From positions 62,001 to 126,000 of the forward strand of contig NZ_JGZK01000003.1 in assembly GCF_000741695.1 (NCBI RefSeq): a DNA stretch of 64,000 nt. The letters run 5' to 3'. The DNA is from Bifidobacterium reuteri DSM 23975 (GTDB lineage: Bacteria > Actinomycetota > Actinomycetes > Actinomycetales > Bifidobacteriaceae). The translations under genes were made by a program, and so were the position numbers. This document shows, piece by piece, positions 8,435 to 19,010 of the stretch. Each line of letters starts with the position of its first letter. Position 1 is the first letter of the stretch. Below the pieces are notes generated by a model. That model searched no databases. It saw nothing but the letters and a program-made list of their open reading frames with translations, and was not told the origin of the DNA.

Positions 8435-10381
8435 ATGGAATACACCGATGATGCGGAACGCCGTGCACTGTTGCTGCACAGTGCCTACGATACGCAGACC
8501 GTACGGGATATGGAGCGCCCTCTGCTGGACAGGGGCGTGCCTCTGATGCGCATGGCGGCGCAAGCTGTGGCGCATGTGGCTGCCGGATTGCTCGATGACG
8601 AGGATCTTGCTCTGGAAGATGCGTCAATCGTTCTGCTGGCCGGAGCCGGCGACAATGGTGGCGACGGCCTCTTCGGCGCCGCCATGTTGGCTCAGGAGGG
8701 CGCTTCCGTCACGGCCATTGCCGTGGGCCGTTCTCTGCATGAGTCGGGATTCGCCGAATTCGTGCGGTCAGGCGGCAAGATCCTAGTGCTGGATCCGGCT
8801 GCCGACATCCCCGGCTGTGCTTCGGGGTTCTCCGCCGGCGAGGCCGGAGAACGGCTGCAGACCGCCATCTCAGTCGCTTCGCGGGCCCATCTGGTCATCG
8901 ATGCGATGACCGGCATCGGCGTGCATGGCGCATTGCGGGGCATCCCTGCTGCGCTGGCGGAGGCGTTGGGCCGAGATGGCGCGATTCCTGACGAACCGGC
9001 GTTGCCCGGGCGTGAATCGTCCGGTGACTTCCCTCTGATCGTGGCTGTGGATACTCCGTCTGGAGTGGGCGTGGACGATGGTGCGTTGCCCGGTCCCTAT
9101 ATCCCCGCCACGGTGACGGTGACGTTCGGCGCGATGAAACCTTGTGCGGTACTGCCGCCGGCAACATTCGGATGCGGGCGTATCGACCTGGTCGATTTCG
9201 GATTCGACATCGATGAGGTCGAACCTGCCGTGGAGGTGGTGGATGGCGCATTCGCCTCTGACGCCATCCGTCTTCCGCATGTCGATGATGGCAAGTATTC
9301 GCGCGGTGTTGTGGGATTGGTGACCGGTTCTCAGCGTTATCCCGGTGCCGCCGTGCTGACGGCCCGCGCGGCTGCCCGTACGAATACGGGGATGGTCCGG
9401 TATCTGGGACCGGAGCGTGCACAGAACATGGTGCTGTCCGCCATGCCTGAGGTGGTGATTGGCAAAGGGCACGTGCAATCCTGGGTGATCGGTTCCGGAG
9501 TGCCGTCCGCAGGCGCTGCCGGGGCGGATGCCGATGCGCAACGCGAGACGATTGCGGCGCTGCTGAAGCATTATGCATTGAACGGTGATGCCGCGACGGA
9601 TGATATCGTCTACGATATGCCTCCCGTCGTGGTCGATGCCGGTGCGTTGGATCTGCTTCCCGCCCGCGTGCCGGGGCAGGTGGTGATCACGCCGCACGCC
9701 GGCGAGATGGCATCATTGCTGAACAGACTGGAGGATGAGGCATCCTCCGATGCTGCTCGCAATAACAGCATCTCTCGCGATATCCCGTCAGATGAGGATG
9801 TGCTCCCTCATGAACAACCGGACGAACCTCTTGACGAACCGTCATCGTTGTCGATACGGACCGGGAGCACGACGCCTGACGGCGCCCATGCTGCGCATGG
9901 TGTCGGTTCACATGCAGGACGTCCGCAACATGCGTCCGCCAGTGGTGCTTCCCGTCTTACCGCACAGGATGTGCAATCGGATCCGTTGGCTTGCGCGCGC
10001 AGGGCGCATGAGCTGACCGGTGCCACGGTGTTGCTTAAAGGCGCGGTAACCATTGTGGTGGACGAGGACCACACCTATGTCTCCGGCAGCGCTCCCGCCT
10101 GGTTGGCCACTGCAGGGTCAGGTGATGTGCTGGCCGGCATGGTCGGCGCTCTGCTCGCCCAGCAGGGTGAGGCCATCACGACAGCAGAAACCGCGGCCGC
10201 CGGAGCGTATCTGCATGGGCAGGCGGCGGCCATCGCGTCTGAATCCGAGCAACAGGGGTGGCAGGAACCTGATCTGATCGGCCGCACACATCGCCAGCGA
10301 TTCATGACTCTGGGCCACCCCATTGTAGCCAGTGATGTCATTCAGGCGATTCCCGAGGCAATAGCCGACATCATCGCGTGA
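8435..10381 (+). CDS. nnr: Bifunctional NAD(P)H-hydrate epimerase / ADP-dependent dehydratase
   Basis: This repairs NAD(P)HX, the damaged hydrated form of NAD(P)H. The N-terminal YjeF epimerase domain has the GAGDNGGDGLFGA motif near residue 72. The C-terminal ribokinase-like dehydratase domain has NTGMVRYLGP, VVVDAGALDLL and the nucleotide-binding ATAGSGDVLAGM loop. The chosen start at 8435 gives 648 residues and has AAGGGGG upstream; the frame extends further 5' but overlaps the divergent ABC-F gene. An unusual insert of about 85 residues rich in D, E, P, S, A and H (roughly 435-520) interrupts the dehydratase domain before the lysine-containing VLLKGAVTIV strand; it looks like a disordered loop. 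Confidence 0.9.
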   Translation: MEYTDDAERRALLLHSAYDTQTVRDMERPLLDRGVPLMRMAAQAVAHVAAGLLDDEDLALEDASIVLLAGAGDNGGDGLFGAAMLAQEGASVTAIAVGRSLHESGFAEFVRSGGKILVLDPAADIPGCASGFSAGEAGERLQTAISVASRAHLVIDAMTGIGVHGALRGIPAALAEALGRDGAIPDEPALPGRESSGDFPLIVAVDTPSGVGVDDGALPGPYIPATVTVTFGAMKPCAVLPPATFGCGRIDLVDFGFDIDEVEPAVEVVDGAFASDAIRLPHVDDGKYSRGVVGLVTGSQRYPGAAVLTARAAARTNTGMVRYLGPERAQNMVLSAMPEVVIGKGHVQSWVIGSGVPSAGAAGADADAQRETIAALLKHYALNGDAATDDIVYDMPPVVVDAGALDLLPARVPGQVVITPHAGEMASLLNRLEDEASSDAARNNSISRDIPSDEDVLPHEQPDEPLDEPSSLSIRTGSTTPDGAHAAHGVGSHAGRPQHASASGASRLTAQDVQSDPLACARRAHELTGATVLLKGAVTIVVDEDHTYVSGSAPAWLATAGSGDVLAGMVGALLAQQGEAITTAETAAAGAYLHGQAAAIASESEQQGWQEPDLIGRTHRQRFMTLGHPIVASDVIQAIPEAIADIIA

Positions 10382-10408
10382 ATGCCCAGGCTTAGGCATC
10401 CACCTAGC

Positions 10409-10465
10409 GTGTCGGGTTGTATAGGTGACCACAAGCAAGAGATAGTCGCCAATACAACCCGACAC
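10409..10465. terminator. Bidirectional hairpin between nnr and kdpE
   Basis: A 21-bp stem with two imperfect pairs (GTGTCGGGTTGTAT... pairing with ...ATACAACCCGACAC) and a 15-base loop sits between two convergent genes, so it can stop transcription from both sides. Confidence 0.75.
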
Positions 10466-10486
10466 CGGTTCCGATGATTCGGCCGT

Positions 10487-11200
10487 CTACACCTCGGGTT
10501 CGCCGTCGATGTCAAGCCGATACCCCATGCCCGTCTCCGTTTTCAGGTATTTGGGATGCGCGGGATCCGGCTCGATCTTCTTGCGGAGCTGCGAAATATA
10601 CAGGCGCAGATATCCGGTGTCCTTGACATGCTGGGAACCCCAAATGGATGTGAGCAGATCCTGACGGGTCACCAGCTTGCCGGTGTTGCGTGCCAGCACC
10701 TCGAGCACTTTCCACTCCGTAGGGGTGAGCCTGACACGCACTTCGCGTCCTTTATGACCACGGAACACGGCATGGGCGTTCAGGTCCACCGTGATATCCC
10801 CGAACTGGATCAGTGGGGTTTCGCTGTCCGAAGGGTTCTCTTGCGCGACCCTTCGCAACAACGCGCGGATACGCGCCAGCAGTTCATCGATGGATACGGG
10901 TTTGGTCACATAGTCGTCCGCACCTGCGTCCAATGCGGCCACTTTCTCACGCGCGTCGGTACGGCCGGATACCACGAGAATCGGAGCATCCGTCCATCCT
11001 CGCACTCCTTGGATCACCCCCATGCCGTCCATGCGCGGCATGCCCAGATCAAGCACGAACAGATCTGGATGCTCTTCGACCGCCACGGTGATGCATTCGA
11101 CTCCATCGCGTGCGGTAACGATGTCGTATCCCTGCGAATGCAGGGTGATCTTCAGCGCCTTCAGGAACTGCGGATCGTCGTCAGCCACGAGAATCTTCAT
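10487..11200 (-). CDS. kdpE: Response regulator KdpE of the potassium-uptake operon
   Basis: A 237-residue OmpR-family regulator. The receiver domain holds the acidic pocket VADDDP, the phospho-acceptor aspartate near residue 51 (FVLDLGMP) and the conserved lysine (VTKPV). The C-terminal winged helix carries LTPTEWKVLEVLA and ends in TGMGYRLD. It follows kdpD with only two bases between them, so it is co-transcribed and probably coupled. In characterised systems KdpD phosphorylates KdpE, which then activates kdpFABC under potassium limitation; the upstream 11-bp direct repeats here fit that role. Confidence 0.95.
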   Translation of the reverse strand: MKILVADDDPQFLKALKITLHSQGYDIVTARDGVECITVAVEEHPDLFVLDLGMPRMDGMGVIQGVRGWTDAPILVVSGRTDAREKVAALDAGADDYVTKPVSIDELLARIRALLRRVAQENPSDSETPLIQFGDITVDLNAHAVFRGHKGREVRVRLTPTEWKVLEVLARNTGKLVTRQDLLTSIWGSQHVKDTGYLRLYISQLRKKIEPDPAHPKYLKTETGMGYRLDIDGEPEV

Positions 11201-11202
11201 CG

Positions 11203-14109
11203 TCAGGCCTCCTTCTTTTCGCTGTTGTGTGCATGACCGGCAGATGAATCTGCATCATCATGTCCCTTGTCGTCCGAAACTGCCGGTACGGGGACGGGAG
11301 CATGAGTCGAGTCGGCTGCTTCCCCGTCGCCCTGTTGCACCTGCGTGGTGCTTGTCTTCTTCGCAGCGGCGGCTGCAGTACCGTTGGCTTGTTTTTCTTT
11401 GCCGCCGCGCATGATGCCATAGGTGATGAACCGATCAAGACCGCGTTCGTCGGAATTGCCGTGTCCAGGCAACGGCAGAATCACATCCGAGACCGCACCA
11501 GAGACGTTCAATGTATCCCGTTCGAGAATCTCGGCGGGATTCGGGCGCTCGTTCGCCGGAATCATCTGGCCCACGCGCAGGGCATGGTCGGCCTCCCTCA
11601 GCGTGATCACGATGGTCAATCCGCCTCCCGGAGTGTCCTCAGGACTGATGGACCCGCCCATCGATTCGACGAATCCCTTGGAAAGCGCCATGCCGAGCCC
11701 CAGTCCGGTCGTGTTGTCGGTGTCGCCCAGACGATGGAACGGCAGGAATATGTCGTTCTTGCGCGCATCGGGAACGCCCGGCCCCTGATCGGCCACACGG
11801 ACCTCCACCAAACCGTTGAACGCGGAAGCGGACAAGCGCACACGCTTTCCTGCGGGCGTGAATCGCATTGCATTGACCACCACGTTCGACAGCGCCCTGC
11901 GTAGCAACGCGGGGTCGGCCACGACCAGCGGCAGATCCGGCGCGATGTCCAGATCTATGGACCATGGTCCGATGCCAAGCTCGTCGAACAGGGGGATGAT
12001 CTCCTCCCCCACGTCGGTGGCGACCAAAGACAGGGGCAGTGCACCTTCGCGTATGCGCGAGACATCCAGCAGGTCAGTGACGAGCTTGGTGAGCTGCTTC
12101 AACCCGTTGGACGCCACATTGAGCAGTTCCTTGCGGTCATGGTCGCTCATGGTGTCGCCCATGCGCTGCAATCCCGACACCGCAGCAGTGGCCGAGGCGA
12201 GCGGCCTGCGCAGATCGTGGCTCACCGCGTTCAGCAGGCCGGTACGAACCTTTTCGGCGGCGGCCAACGGCCCGATTTCGCTGGCTTTGCGCTCCAGATC
12301 CTTATGTTCGAGCACGGTCTGGATTTGCGAGAGGATCGCCAGCAGCATGCGCTGGTCCGATGCCTCGATGGATTTGCCATACAACTTGAGCTTCGGCCCA
12401 TGATCCGATAGCGACACAGTCTCGGGTTCCTCGATGGGCGAGGAGACATCCGAGCCGTCCTCGTTATCCATTCTCGTGCCGGGTTCGCCATCCGAAATGA
12501 TGACGCGCTTGTCCTGCACGACGCGCACGCAGCTGAAACCGAACGCCTCCCGCGTGCGATGGACGATGGCCTGCAACGGGTCATCGCTGCGCAGCACCGC
12601 TCCGGCCACGCTGGCCAGGGTCTCCGACTCGGCGCTGGCGCGCTGGGCCTGACGCGCGATGGTGCCGGCCCGATCGACCACAGCGGAGACGATGATGCCC
12701 ACGATGACATAGAGGATGATGGTCATCACATCCGAGGCATGCACGACGTGCAACGTCCCGATGGGCACAGTGTACAGAAAATCAAGCACCAATCCCGAAA
12801 GCACTGCGCACACCATGGCCGGAACCAACCCGCCTATGACCGCCGACAGCACCACCATCAGCTGCAGGATCAGTGCGTCTCGTTGCGCGAAATACGGTTC
12901 GCTGAACTCGTACAACGCCAATGCCGTCAACATCACCGACAGTATGGCGAATGCGAAACCGGCTGCCTGACGTTTCAACGCGATGGGCTGACGATTCGTG
13001 GAGGGCATGGAGATGCCCTTGCTCACGAAGGAATGCGTGACGATATGCACGTCGATATCGCCGGATTTCTCAATGATGCCGTTCGGTGTGGAGGGGCGAC
13101 CGAACCATCTGGCGAACATGCCCCGCCGCGATACGCCAACGATCACCTGCGTGGCGTTGTTCGCCCGCGCATAGTCCAGCAGAGCATCGGAAATGTCCTC
13201 GCCCACGATCTGATGGTAGGTGCCTCCCAATTCCTCCACCAGCTGACGTTGTTTGATCAGCAGCGCAGGGTTCGAGCCGGCCAGACCGTCTTCCGGCGTC
13301 ACATGCACGGCGATGAGGTCGCCGCCGCCGGAAGCGCGGGCCACACGGGCGCCGCGTCGAAGCAGCTGCTCGCCTTCGGGTCCGCCGGACAGTGCCACGA
13401 TCACGCGTTCGCGCGTCTCCCATTTGGCGTTGATGTGATGCTCGTCGCGGTATTCCTTCAGCGCTTCATCCACGCGTCCGGCAAGCCACAGCAAGGCAAG
13501 CTCGCGCAACGCGGTGAGGTTGCCGACACGGAAGTAGTTGCTGAGCGCGGCATCAACACGATCCGGCTTATAGACAAGGCCCGCAGAAAGACGTTCGCGC
13601 AGGCCTTCCGGTGGCAGATCGACAAGTTCGACCTGGGTCGCGGAGCGCAGGACCTTGTCGGGCACGGTCTCCTTCTGCGTACTGCCGGTGATCTCACGGA
13701 CTACGTCGTTCAACGATTCGATATGCTGCACATTGATGGTGGTGATCACATCGATGCCCGCATCAAGCAGATCCTCGACATCCTGCCAACGTTTCTCATG
13801 CACCGAGCCGGGCGCGTTGGTATGCGCCAGCTCATCGACCAGCGCCACCTGCGGGTGACGTTCGATGATCTTGAAGAGATCCATCTCCTCAAGCCACATG
13901 CCACGATACCGGACGCGCCTGCGCGGGACCTGTTCGAGTCCGAGGGCCGCCTTCGCCGTGGCGGTGCGTCCGTGGGTTTCCAGCAACGCTATGACGACGT
14001 CCTTGCCGTCCTCCTGAAGACGATGCCCCTCCTTGAGCATCGCGCACGTCTTGCCCACACCGGGCGCGGCACCCAGCAGCACCCTGAATGTACCCCTTGC
14101 CTCTGCCAT
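11203..14109 (-). CDS. kdpD: Sensor kinase KdpD
   Basis: A 968-residue potassium/turgor sensor. In order: the KdpD N-terminal domain with Walker A GAAPGVGKT near residue 14; a USP-like domain (about 245-370); four membrane helices of DUF4118 type (about 385-490); a GAF-like segment; HisKA with VSHDLRRPLA (histidine near 631); and a HATPase with NAMRFTP and GLGLGMALSKG. A low-complexity C-terminal tail of about 100 residues (A, K, T, D, H rich) has no counterpart in the usual family and is probably disordered. It precedes kdpE and lies behind a hairpin that separates it from kdpC. Confidence 0.95.
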   Translation of the reverse strand: MAEARGTFRVLLGAAPGVGKTCAMLKEGHRLQEDGKDVVIALLETHGRTATAKAALGLEQVPRRRVRYRGMWLEEMDLFKIIERHPQVALVDELAHTNAPGSVHEKRWQDVEDLLDAGIDVITTINVQHIESLNDVVREITGSTQKETVPDKVLRSATQVELVDLPPEGLRERLSAGLVYKPDRVDAALSNYFRVGNLTALRELALLWLAGRVDEALKEYRDEHHINAKWETRERVIVALSGGPEGEQLLRRGARVARASGGGDLIAVHVTPEDGLAGSNPALLIKQRQLVEELGGTYHQIVGEDISDALLDYARANNATQVIVGVSRRGMFARWFGRPSTPNGIIEKSGDIDVHIVTHSFVSKGISMPSTNRQPIALKRQAAGFAFAILSVMLTALALYEFSEPYFAQRDALILQLMVVLSAVIGGLVPAMVCAVLSGLVLDFLYTVPIGTLHVVHASDVMTIILYVIVGIIVSAVVDRAGTIARQAQRASAESETLASVAGAVLRSDDPLQAIVHRTREAFGFSCVRVVQDKRVIISDGEPGTRMDNEDGSDVSSPIEEPETVSLSDHGPKLKLYGKSIEASDQRMLLAILSQIQTVLEHKDLERKASEIGPLAAAEKVRTGLLNAVSHDLRRPLASATAAVSGLQRMGDTMSDHDRKELLNVASNGLKQLTKLVTDLLDVSRIREGALPLSLVATDVGEEIIPLFDELGIGPWSIDLDIAPDLPLVVADPALLRRALSNVVVNAMRFTPAGKRVRLSASAFNGLVEVRVADQGPGVPDARKNDIFLPFHRLGDTDNTTGLGLGMALSKGFVESMGGSISPEDTPGGGLTIVITLREADHALRVGQMIPANERPNPAEILERDTLNVSGAVSDVILPLPGHGNSDERGLDRFITYGIMRGGKEKQANGTAAAAAKKTSTTQVQQGDGEAADSTHAPVPVPAVSDDKGHDDADSSAGHAHNSEKKEA

Positions 14110-14169
14110 ACCTTGCCTTCCCCCGATGGATGATGGAATCCCTTATCTATGACTGTATACGATAAACAC

Positions 14170-14213
14170 CATCAGGGTGATGGCGCACGCAATGCACACC
14201 ATCACCCCTGATG
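14170..14213 (-). terminator. Hairpin between kdpC and kdpD
   Basis: CATCAGGGTGATGG pairs with CCATCACCCCTGATG (one bulged base) across a 15-base loop. It lies between the transporter genes and the regulatory genes and may partly terminate transcription, so that kdpDE are expressed at a lower level or from their own promoter. Confidence 0.6.
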
Positions 14214-14251
14214 ATCGGTTGCAACTTGTTGTTTTGCGAACAGTCGAACCG

Positions 14252-14884
14252 TTACTCGAGCTCGTCGAGCGCGAGGTTCAGCTTGACCACATTGACCGTG
14301 GACTCGCCGATGAAGCCGAGACCACGTCCGGTGGTGTTCTCCTTGACCAGCTTCTCGACCTGCTCTTCGCTCAGACCGCGCTCCTTGGCGACACGCTTGA
14401 CCTGAATGGCCGCGTACTCAGGGCTGATCTCAGGATCCAGACCGGAGGAGGAAGCGGACACGGCGTCGGCGGGAACATCCTTGACGCTCACGCCTTCACG
14501 CTCGGCAATGGCCTTGCGCAGTTCCGTGGTGCTCTTGATGAGGTCCTCGTCAGCGTGACCCTTGTTGGTGCCGGAGGAAGCGCCGCCGTAATAGCCTGGT
14601 TGTCCTCCTCCTTGTTCGGGGTCGGAGGCCGCGGACGGACGGGACTGGAAGTACTGCGGCAGAGCATCGCCATTCTCATCGGTGAAGGACTGGCCGATCA
14701 GCGAGGATCCGACGACTTCACCCTGAGCGTTGGTGATCATCGAGCCGTTGGCCTTGTCCGGCATGCCGAGCTGACCGATGCCGGCCAACACGAACGTGTA
14801 GACGACAACGATGACGGTGAAGACGATCACAGCCTTGAAACCGGCCCAGTAGCTGCGCAGATTCAATGACATTGATGATTTCAT
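14252..14884 (-). CDS. kdpC: Potassium-transporting ATPase subunit KdpC
   Basis: A 210-residue single-pass membrane subunit of the KdpFABC complex that stabilises the assembly and increases ATP affinity. A single N-terminal membrane helix (VIVFTVIVVVYTFVLAG) is followed by the SLIGQSFTD and PQYFQSRPSA motifs, a Gly/Tyr-rich segment, and the C-terminal GRGLGFIGESTVNVVKLNL signature. Start codons at 14884 and 14872 are both possible; the first has AAAGGA about 11 bases upstream. It follows kdpB by 33 bases. Confidence 0.95.
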   Translation of the reverse strand: MKSSMSLNLRSYWAGFKAVIVFTVIVVVYTFVLAGIGQLGMPDKANGSMITNAQGEVVGSSLIGQSFTDENGDALPQYFQSRPSAASDPEQGGGQPGYYGGASSGTNKGHADEDLIKSTTELRKAIAEREGVSVKDVPADAVSASSSGLDPEISPEYAAIQVKRVAKERGLSEEQVEKLVKENTTGRGLGFIGESTVNVVKLNLALDELE

Positions 14885-14917
14885 AATGACATCTTTCCTT
14901 TATTTCAGCGGATTCGA

Positions 14918-17092
14918 TCAGAAGCCCGGAATCAGGCGGACGAACAGATCGATGATCCAGATGCCGATGAACGGGGCGATGATGCCGCCCAGACCGTAGA
15001 CCTTGAGGTTGCGGCCCAGGATCTTCTCACTGGCTTCGGCACGGTACTTGACGCCCTTGAGGGCCAGCGGAATCAGCAGCACGATGATGATCGCGTTGAA
15101 GATAATCGCGGACAGCACGGCGGACAGCGAGCTGTGCAGACCCATGATGTTGAGCACACCAAGGCCTGGGAACTTCTCCATGAACATGGCCGGGATGATG
15201 GCGAAGTACTTGGCCACATCGTTGGCGATGGAGAAGGTGGTCAGGGCGCCACGGGTGATGAGCAGCTGCTTGCCGATGGCCACGATATCGATCAGCTTGG
15301 TCGGGTCGGAGTCAAGGTCGACCATGTTGCCGGCTTCCTTGGCTGCGGAGGTGCCGGAGTTCATGGCGACACCGACATCGGACTGGGCAAGGGCAGGGGC
15401 GTCGTTGGTGCCGTCACCGGTCATGGCGACGAGCTGGCCCTTAGCCTGCTCCTTCTTGATGTAGGCGAGCTTGTCTTCAGGCTTGGCCTCGGCGATGAAG
15501 TCGTCGACACCGGCCTCCTGTGCGATGGCCTTGGCGGTCAGCGGGTTGTCGCCGGTGACCATGACGGTGCGGATGCCCATCTTGCGCAGGTCGGCGAAGC
15601 GTTCCTTCAGACCCTTCTTGACGACATCCTTGAGCTGGACGACGCCCAGGACCTTGACCTCGCCGTTGGCGTACTGCTCGGCGACGACCAGCGGCGTTCC
15701 GCCCTGGCCGGAGATGGCGTTGACCTTCTCGTGCAGGGCGTCACGGACCTCGACGGGCATGACGCCGCCTTCCTTGTCGATCCATGCCTCGACGGCGGAG
15801 GTGGCACCCTTGCGGATGCGGTCGCCGTTCGGCAGGTCAAGGCCGGACATGCGGGTCTCGGCGGTGAACGGCACGTCCACGGCTCCCGGAACTTCATCAA
15901 GTTCGAAGCCTTCGGACTTGGCGAGGGCCACGATGGACTGGCCTTCCGGAGTGGCGTCGGCAAGAGAGCTCAGCGCTGCTGCCTTGGCCATCTCGTCATG
16001 GTCCACGCCGGGCAGGGCATGGAATTCGGAGGCCTGACGGTTGCCGTAGGTGATGGTGCCGGTCTTGTCGAGCAGCAGGGTGGTCACGTCGCCGGCGGCC
16101 TCGATGGCGCGACCGGAGGTGGCGAGCACGTTGTGCTGCACCAGACGGTCCATGCCGGCGATGCCGATGGCGGAGAGGAGGGCGCCGATGGTGGTAGGAA
16201 TCAGGCAGACCAGCAGGGCGATCAGGACCGTGAGGCTCACGGAGGCGCCGACGGACGATGCCTGCGGGTTGATGCACAGCACCACGACGAGGAAGATGAT
16301 GGTCAGGGAGCTCAGGAGCACGTCCAAGGCGATCTCGTTCGGGGTCTTCTGGCGGTTCGCGCCTTCGACCAGGGCGATCATCTTGTCGACGAAGCTCTCA
16401 CCGGGCTTCTGGGTGATGCGGACCACGATGCGGTCGGAGAGCACACGGGTGCCGCCGGTCACGGAGGAACGGTCGCCGCCGGACTCACGAATCACCGGGG
16501 CGGATTCACCGGTGATGGCGGATTCGTCCACGGAGGCGATGCCGGAGATGATGTCGCCATCACCCGGGATCAGCTCGCCGGCGGAGACGACCACCACATC
16601 GCCGAGCTTCAGATCAGAGCTCGGGATTTCCTCGATGTAGGCGGGGCCTTCGCCCTTTTCCGGGCCACGGGCATCCGGGTCGTTCTTCTCGTCATAACCC
16701 TTGACGATGTGGGCGGGCGTGGTGGTGCGGGTCTTGCGCAATGCGTCGGCCTGCGCCTTGCCACGGCCTTCGGCCACAGCCTCGGCGAGGTTGGCAAAGA
16801 GCACGGTGGCCCACAGCACGATGGCCACGATCCAGGTGAAGTAGACCGGCTCGCCGTTGGCCAGCGAGGCGTCGAACAGCTGGAAGATGCCCAGCAGTGT
16901 CAGGAATGCAGCGCCAACCCACACGATGAACATGACCGGGTTGTGCCACATGTTGCGCGGGTCGAACTTGCGGAACGCATCCGGCAGGCTCTTGCCAAGC
17001 ATGGCACCCAGCGACTTGTTATTGGATTTCTTGACGTCGTCCGCGATGGAAGCCGCGTTGTTCGCAACGTCATTCGCAAATGCGGAAGTCAT
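14918..17092 (-). CDS. kdpB: Potassium-transporting P-type ATPase subunit KdpB
   Basis: The 724-residue catalytic subunit that hydrolyses ATP to drive K+ uptake. It has the phosphorylation motif DKTGT (aspartate near residue 342), the actuator TGES loop, the nucleotide-domain KGA motif and the hinge [13 protein letters not shown]. Membrane helices flank these as in the family. The frame is open further 5', but the start at 17092 (MTSAFANDV) avoids a long overlap with kdpA, whose stop lies one base away at 17094. An extra N-terminal segment of about 40 residues precedes the first conserved helix. Confidence 0.95.
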   Translation of the reverse strand: MTSAFANDVANNAASIADDVKKSNNKSLGAMLGKSLPDAFRKFDPRNMWHNPVMFIVWVGAAFLTLLGIFQLFDASLANGEPVYFTWIVAIVLWATVLFANLAEAVAEGRGKAQADALRKTRTTTPAHIVKGYDEKNDPDARGPEKGEGPAYIEEIPSSDLKLGDVVVVSAGELIPGDGDIISGIASVDESAITGESAPVIRESGGDRSSVTGGTRVLSDRIVVRITQKPGESFVDKMIALVEGANRQKTPNEIALDVLLSSLTIIFLVVVLCINPQASSVGASVSLTVLIALLVCLIPTTIGALLSAIGIAGMDRLVQHNVLATSGRAIEAAGDVTTLLLDKTGTITYGNRQASEFHALPGVDHDEMAKAAALSSLADATPEGQSIVALAKSEGFELDEVPGAVDVPFTAETRMSGLDLPNGDRIRKGATSAVEAWIDKEGGVMPVEVRDALHEKVNAISGQGGTPLVVAEQYANGEVKVLGVVQLKDVVKKGLKERFADLRKMGIRTVMVTGDNPLTAKAIAQEAGVDDFIAEAKPEDKLAYIKKEQAKGQLVAMTGDGTNDAPALAQSDVGVAMNSGTSAAKEAGNMVDLDSDPTKLIDIVAIGKQLLITRGALTTFSIANDVAKYFAIIPAMFMEKFPGLGVLNIMGLHSSLSAVLSAIIFNAIIIVLLIPLALKGVKYRAEASEKILGRNLKVYGLGGIIAPFIGIWIIDLFVRLIPGF

Positions 17093-17093
17093 A

Positions 17094-18770
17094 TCAGGCC
17101 ACCAAACCTTCTGCCAACGGTCCCAGAGCAAGTGTCGGGAAGAACGTCAGCGCGGAAATAAGGAAGATAACGAACACCAGAAGGACCACGAACAGACCAT
17201 TGTCGGTCTTCATCGTGCCTGCGGTCACCGGCACCTTGTCCTGCTTGGCAAGCGAGCCAGCGAGAGCGATCACCAGAGCAATCGGCAGGAAGCGGCCGAG
17301 CAGCACGGCGAGACCCAGCGCGGTATCAAGCCACGGAGTGTCTGCGGTGATGCCGGCGAACGCGGAACCGTTGTTGTTCGCAGCGGAGGTGAACGCGTAG
17401 ACGACTTCGGAGAAGCCGTGGTTGCCACTGTTGTTGAGCGACGTGTCGAAGATCGACTGGCGGGCAAACGGCAGCGCGAAGCTCAGGGAGACGCCCACGA
17501 CCACGGTGATCGGCATGACGAGGAAGTACAGCGAAGCCATCTTCATCTCGCGAGGACCGATCTTCTTGCCGAGGTATTCAGGGGTACGGCCCACCATGAG
17601 GCCTGCGATGAACACTGCCACGACGGCCATCACCAGAATGCCGTACAGGCCGGCGCCCACACCACCCGGGCTGACCTCGCCGAGCATCATGTTGAGCATA
17701 TACATCATGCCGCCAAGCGCGGTGTAGGAGTCATGCATGGAGTTCACGGCACCGGTGGAGGTGGAGGTGGAGGTCGTGCCGAACAGGCCGGACCATACGA
17801 TGCCGAAGCGGGTCTCCTTGCCTTCCATCGAACCGCCGGTCAGGGAGGTGATCGGGTCGTTGGAGAAGGATTCGGCGGTGACGACGCACAGGAAGCTGAT
17901 GCCGAAGAGGATCACCATCGCGCCGAGCAGCGCGTAACCCTGGCGAATGTCGCCGACCATGCGGCCGAAGGTGCGGGTCAGGGCCACCGGGATGCACAGC
18001 ATGAGCAGGATCTCGATGAGGTTGGTCCACATGTTCGGGTTCTCGTACGGGTGCGAGGAGTTGGCGTTGAAGAAGCCACCACCGTTGGTGCCGAGCTCCT
18101 TGATGACCTCCTGGGAGGCCACTGGGCCCTGCATGATGGTCTGCTGGCCACCTGCGACGGTGGTCACGTTGACGAAGCCGGCGAAGTTCTGGGCCACGCC
18201 GAGCGCAATGAGGATGATGCCCATGACGATGGAGATCGGCATGAGGATGCGCAGCGTGCAGCGGGTCAGATCGACCCAGAAGTTGCCGATGGTCTCGGAC
18301 TTGCGCCATGCGAAGCCGCGCACCAGCGCGATCGCCACGGCGATGCCGACGGCCGCGGACACGAAGTTCTGCACGGCGAGGCCGGCGAACTGAACGGTGT
18401 AGCCGAGCGTGACGTCAGGCGAATAGGACTGCCAGTTGGTGTTCGTCACGAAGGAAGCGGCGGTGTTGAACGCCAACGGGCCTTCGACGTTCGGGAAGCC
18501 CAGCGAGAACGGCAGCCACTGCTGCACGCGCTGGAGCAGGTAGAGCACCAAGACGCTCATGAGGGAGAAGCCGAGCACGCCGCGCAGGTATGCCTTCCAG
18601 GTCTGTCCCTTCTTGGAGTCCACGCCGATGATCTTGTAGATCCACTTCTCGAAGAAGAGATCCTTGTCGGACGTGAACACATTGAACATGTAATCACCCA
18701 GCGGCTTGTAGATGGCCGCGAGGATTATGGCGATCAGCGCGAACGCCATAACAGCAAACACATATACCAT
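17094..18770 (-). CDS. kdpA: Potassium-transporting ATPase subunit KdpA
   Basis: The 558-residue channel-like subunit that binds and passes K+. It is related to the SKT channel superfamily and has about ten membrane helices. Selectivity-filter-like loops are visible: [30 protein letters not shown] and [11 protein letters not shown]. Length matches the family. The kdpB start lies directly after its stop, which suggests coupled translation and fixed stoichiometry. Confidence 0.96.
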   Translation of the reverse strand: MVYVFAVMAFALIAIILAAIYKPLGDYMFNVFTSDKDLFFEKWIYKIIGVDSKKGQTWKAYLRGVLGFSLMSVLVLYLLQRVQQWLPFSLGFPNVEGPLAFNTAASFVTNTNWQSYSPDVTLGYTVQFAGLAVQNFVSAAVGIAVAIALVRGFAWRKSETIGNFWVDLTRCTLRILMPISIVMGIILIALGVAQNFAGFVNVTTVAGGQQTIMQGPVASQEVIKELGTNGGGFFNANSSHPYENPNMWTNLIEILLMLCIPVALTRTFGRMVGDIRQGYALLGAMVILFGISFLCVVTAESFSNDPITSLTGGSMEGKETRFGIVWSGLFGTTSTSTSTGAVNSMHDSYTALGGMMYMLNMMLGEVSPGGVGAGLYGILVMAVVAVFIAGLMVGRTPEYLGKKIGPREMKMASLYFLVMPITVVVGVSLSFALPFARQSIFDTSLNNSGNHGFSEVVYAFTSAANNNGSAFAGITADTPWLDTALGLAVLLGRFLPIALVIALAGSLAKQDKVPVTAGTMKTDNGLFVVLLVFVIFLISALTFFPTLALGPLAEGLVA

Positions 18771-18852
18771 GCGATGAACCTTTGTTTCCTTTTCCCGATG
18801 TCAGGCAGCAAGACTGTTGTGCAGCCTTCGTCCTGTATTGCAGGCTCTTCTC

Positions 18853-18880
18853 TCCGGCTGTCTGCGGCTGTCTGCGGCTG
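18853..18880. repeat. 10-bp tandem repeat between kdpF and kdpA
   Basis: The unit TCTGCGGCTG is repeated twice exactly and preceded by a diverged third copy (TCTCCGGCTG). It lies in the 147-base spacer 18771-18917, which is otherwise empty. Confidence 0.7.
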
Positions 18881-18917
18881 GATCCATCGGGATTTCTGTA
18901 TTGCTTTGGCTCGGTCG

Positions 18918-19010
18918 TCAGAATTTCTCAGGACGGCACAGGGAGTAGATCATGTAGCCGATGCCCACGATCCCCAGTACGACACCCAGCACAGTGAAGA
19001 ACGTCATCAT
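18918..19010 (-). CDS. kdpF: KdpF small membrane subunit
   Basis: A 30-residue single-helix peptide ending in YSLCRPEKF, which is the hallmark C-terminus of KdpF (membrane helix followed by RPEKF). KdpF sits between KdpA and KdpB and stabilises the complex. It is encoded ahead of kdpA, as in other kdp operons. Two ATG codons in tandem (19010 and 19007) can start it; the first overlaps the stop of the preceding small ORF as ATGA, so translation is probably coupled. Too short for routine gene finders. Confidence 0.9.
   Translation of the reverse strand: MMTFFTVLGVVLGIVGIGYMIYSLCRPEKF

Noticed and set aside
15134..17161. A 675-codon plus-strand ORF opposite kdpB
   Set aside because: It is rich in G, D and H, typical of an antisense shadow, and kdpB on the other strand is unmistakable.
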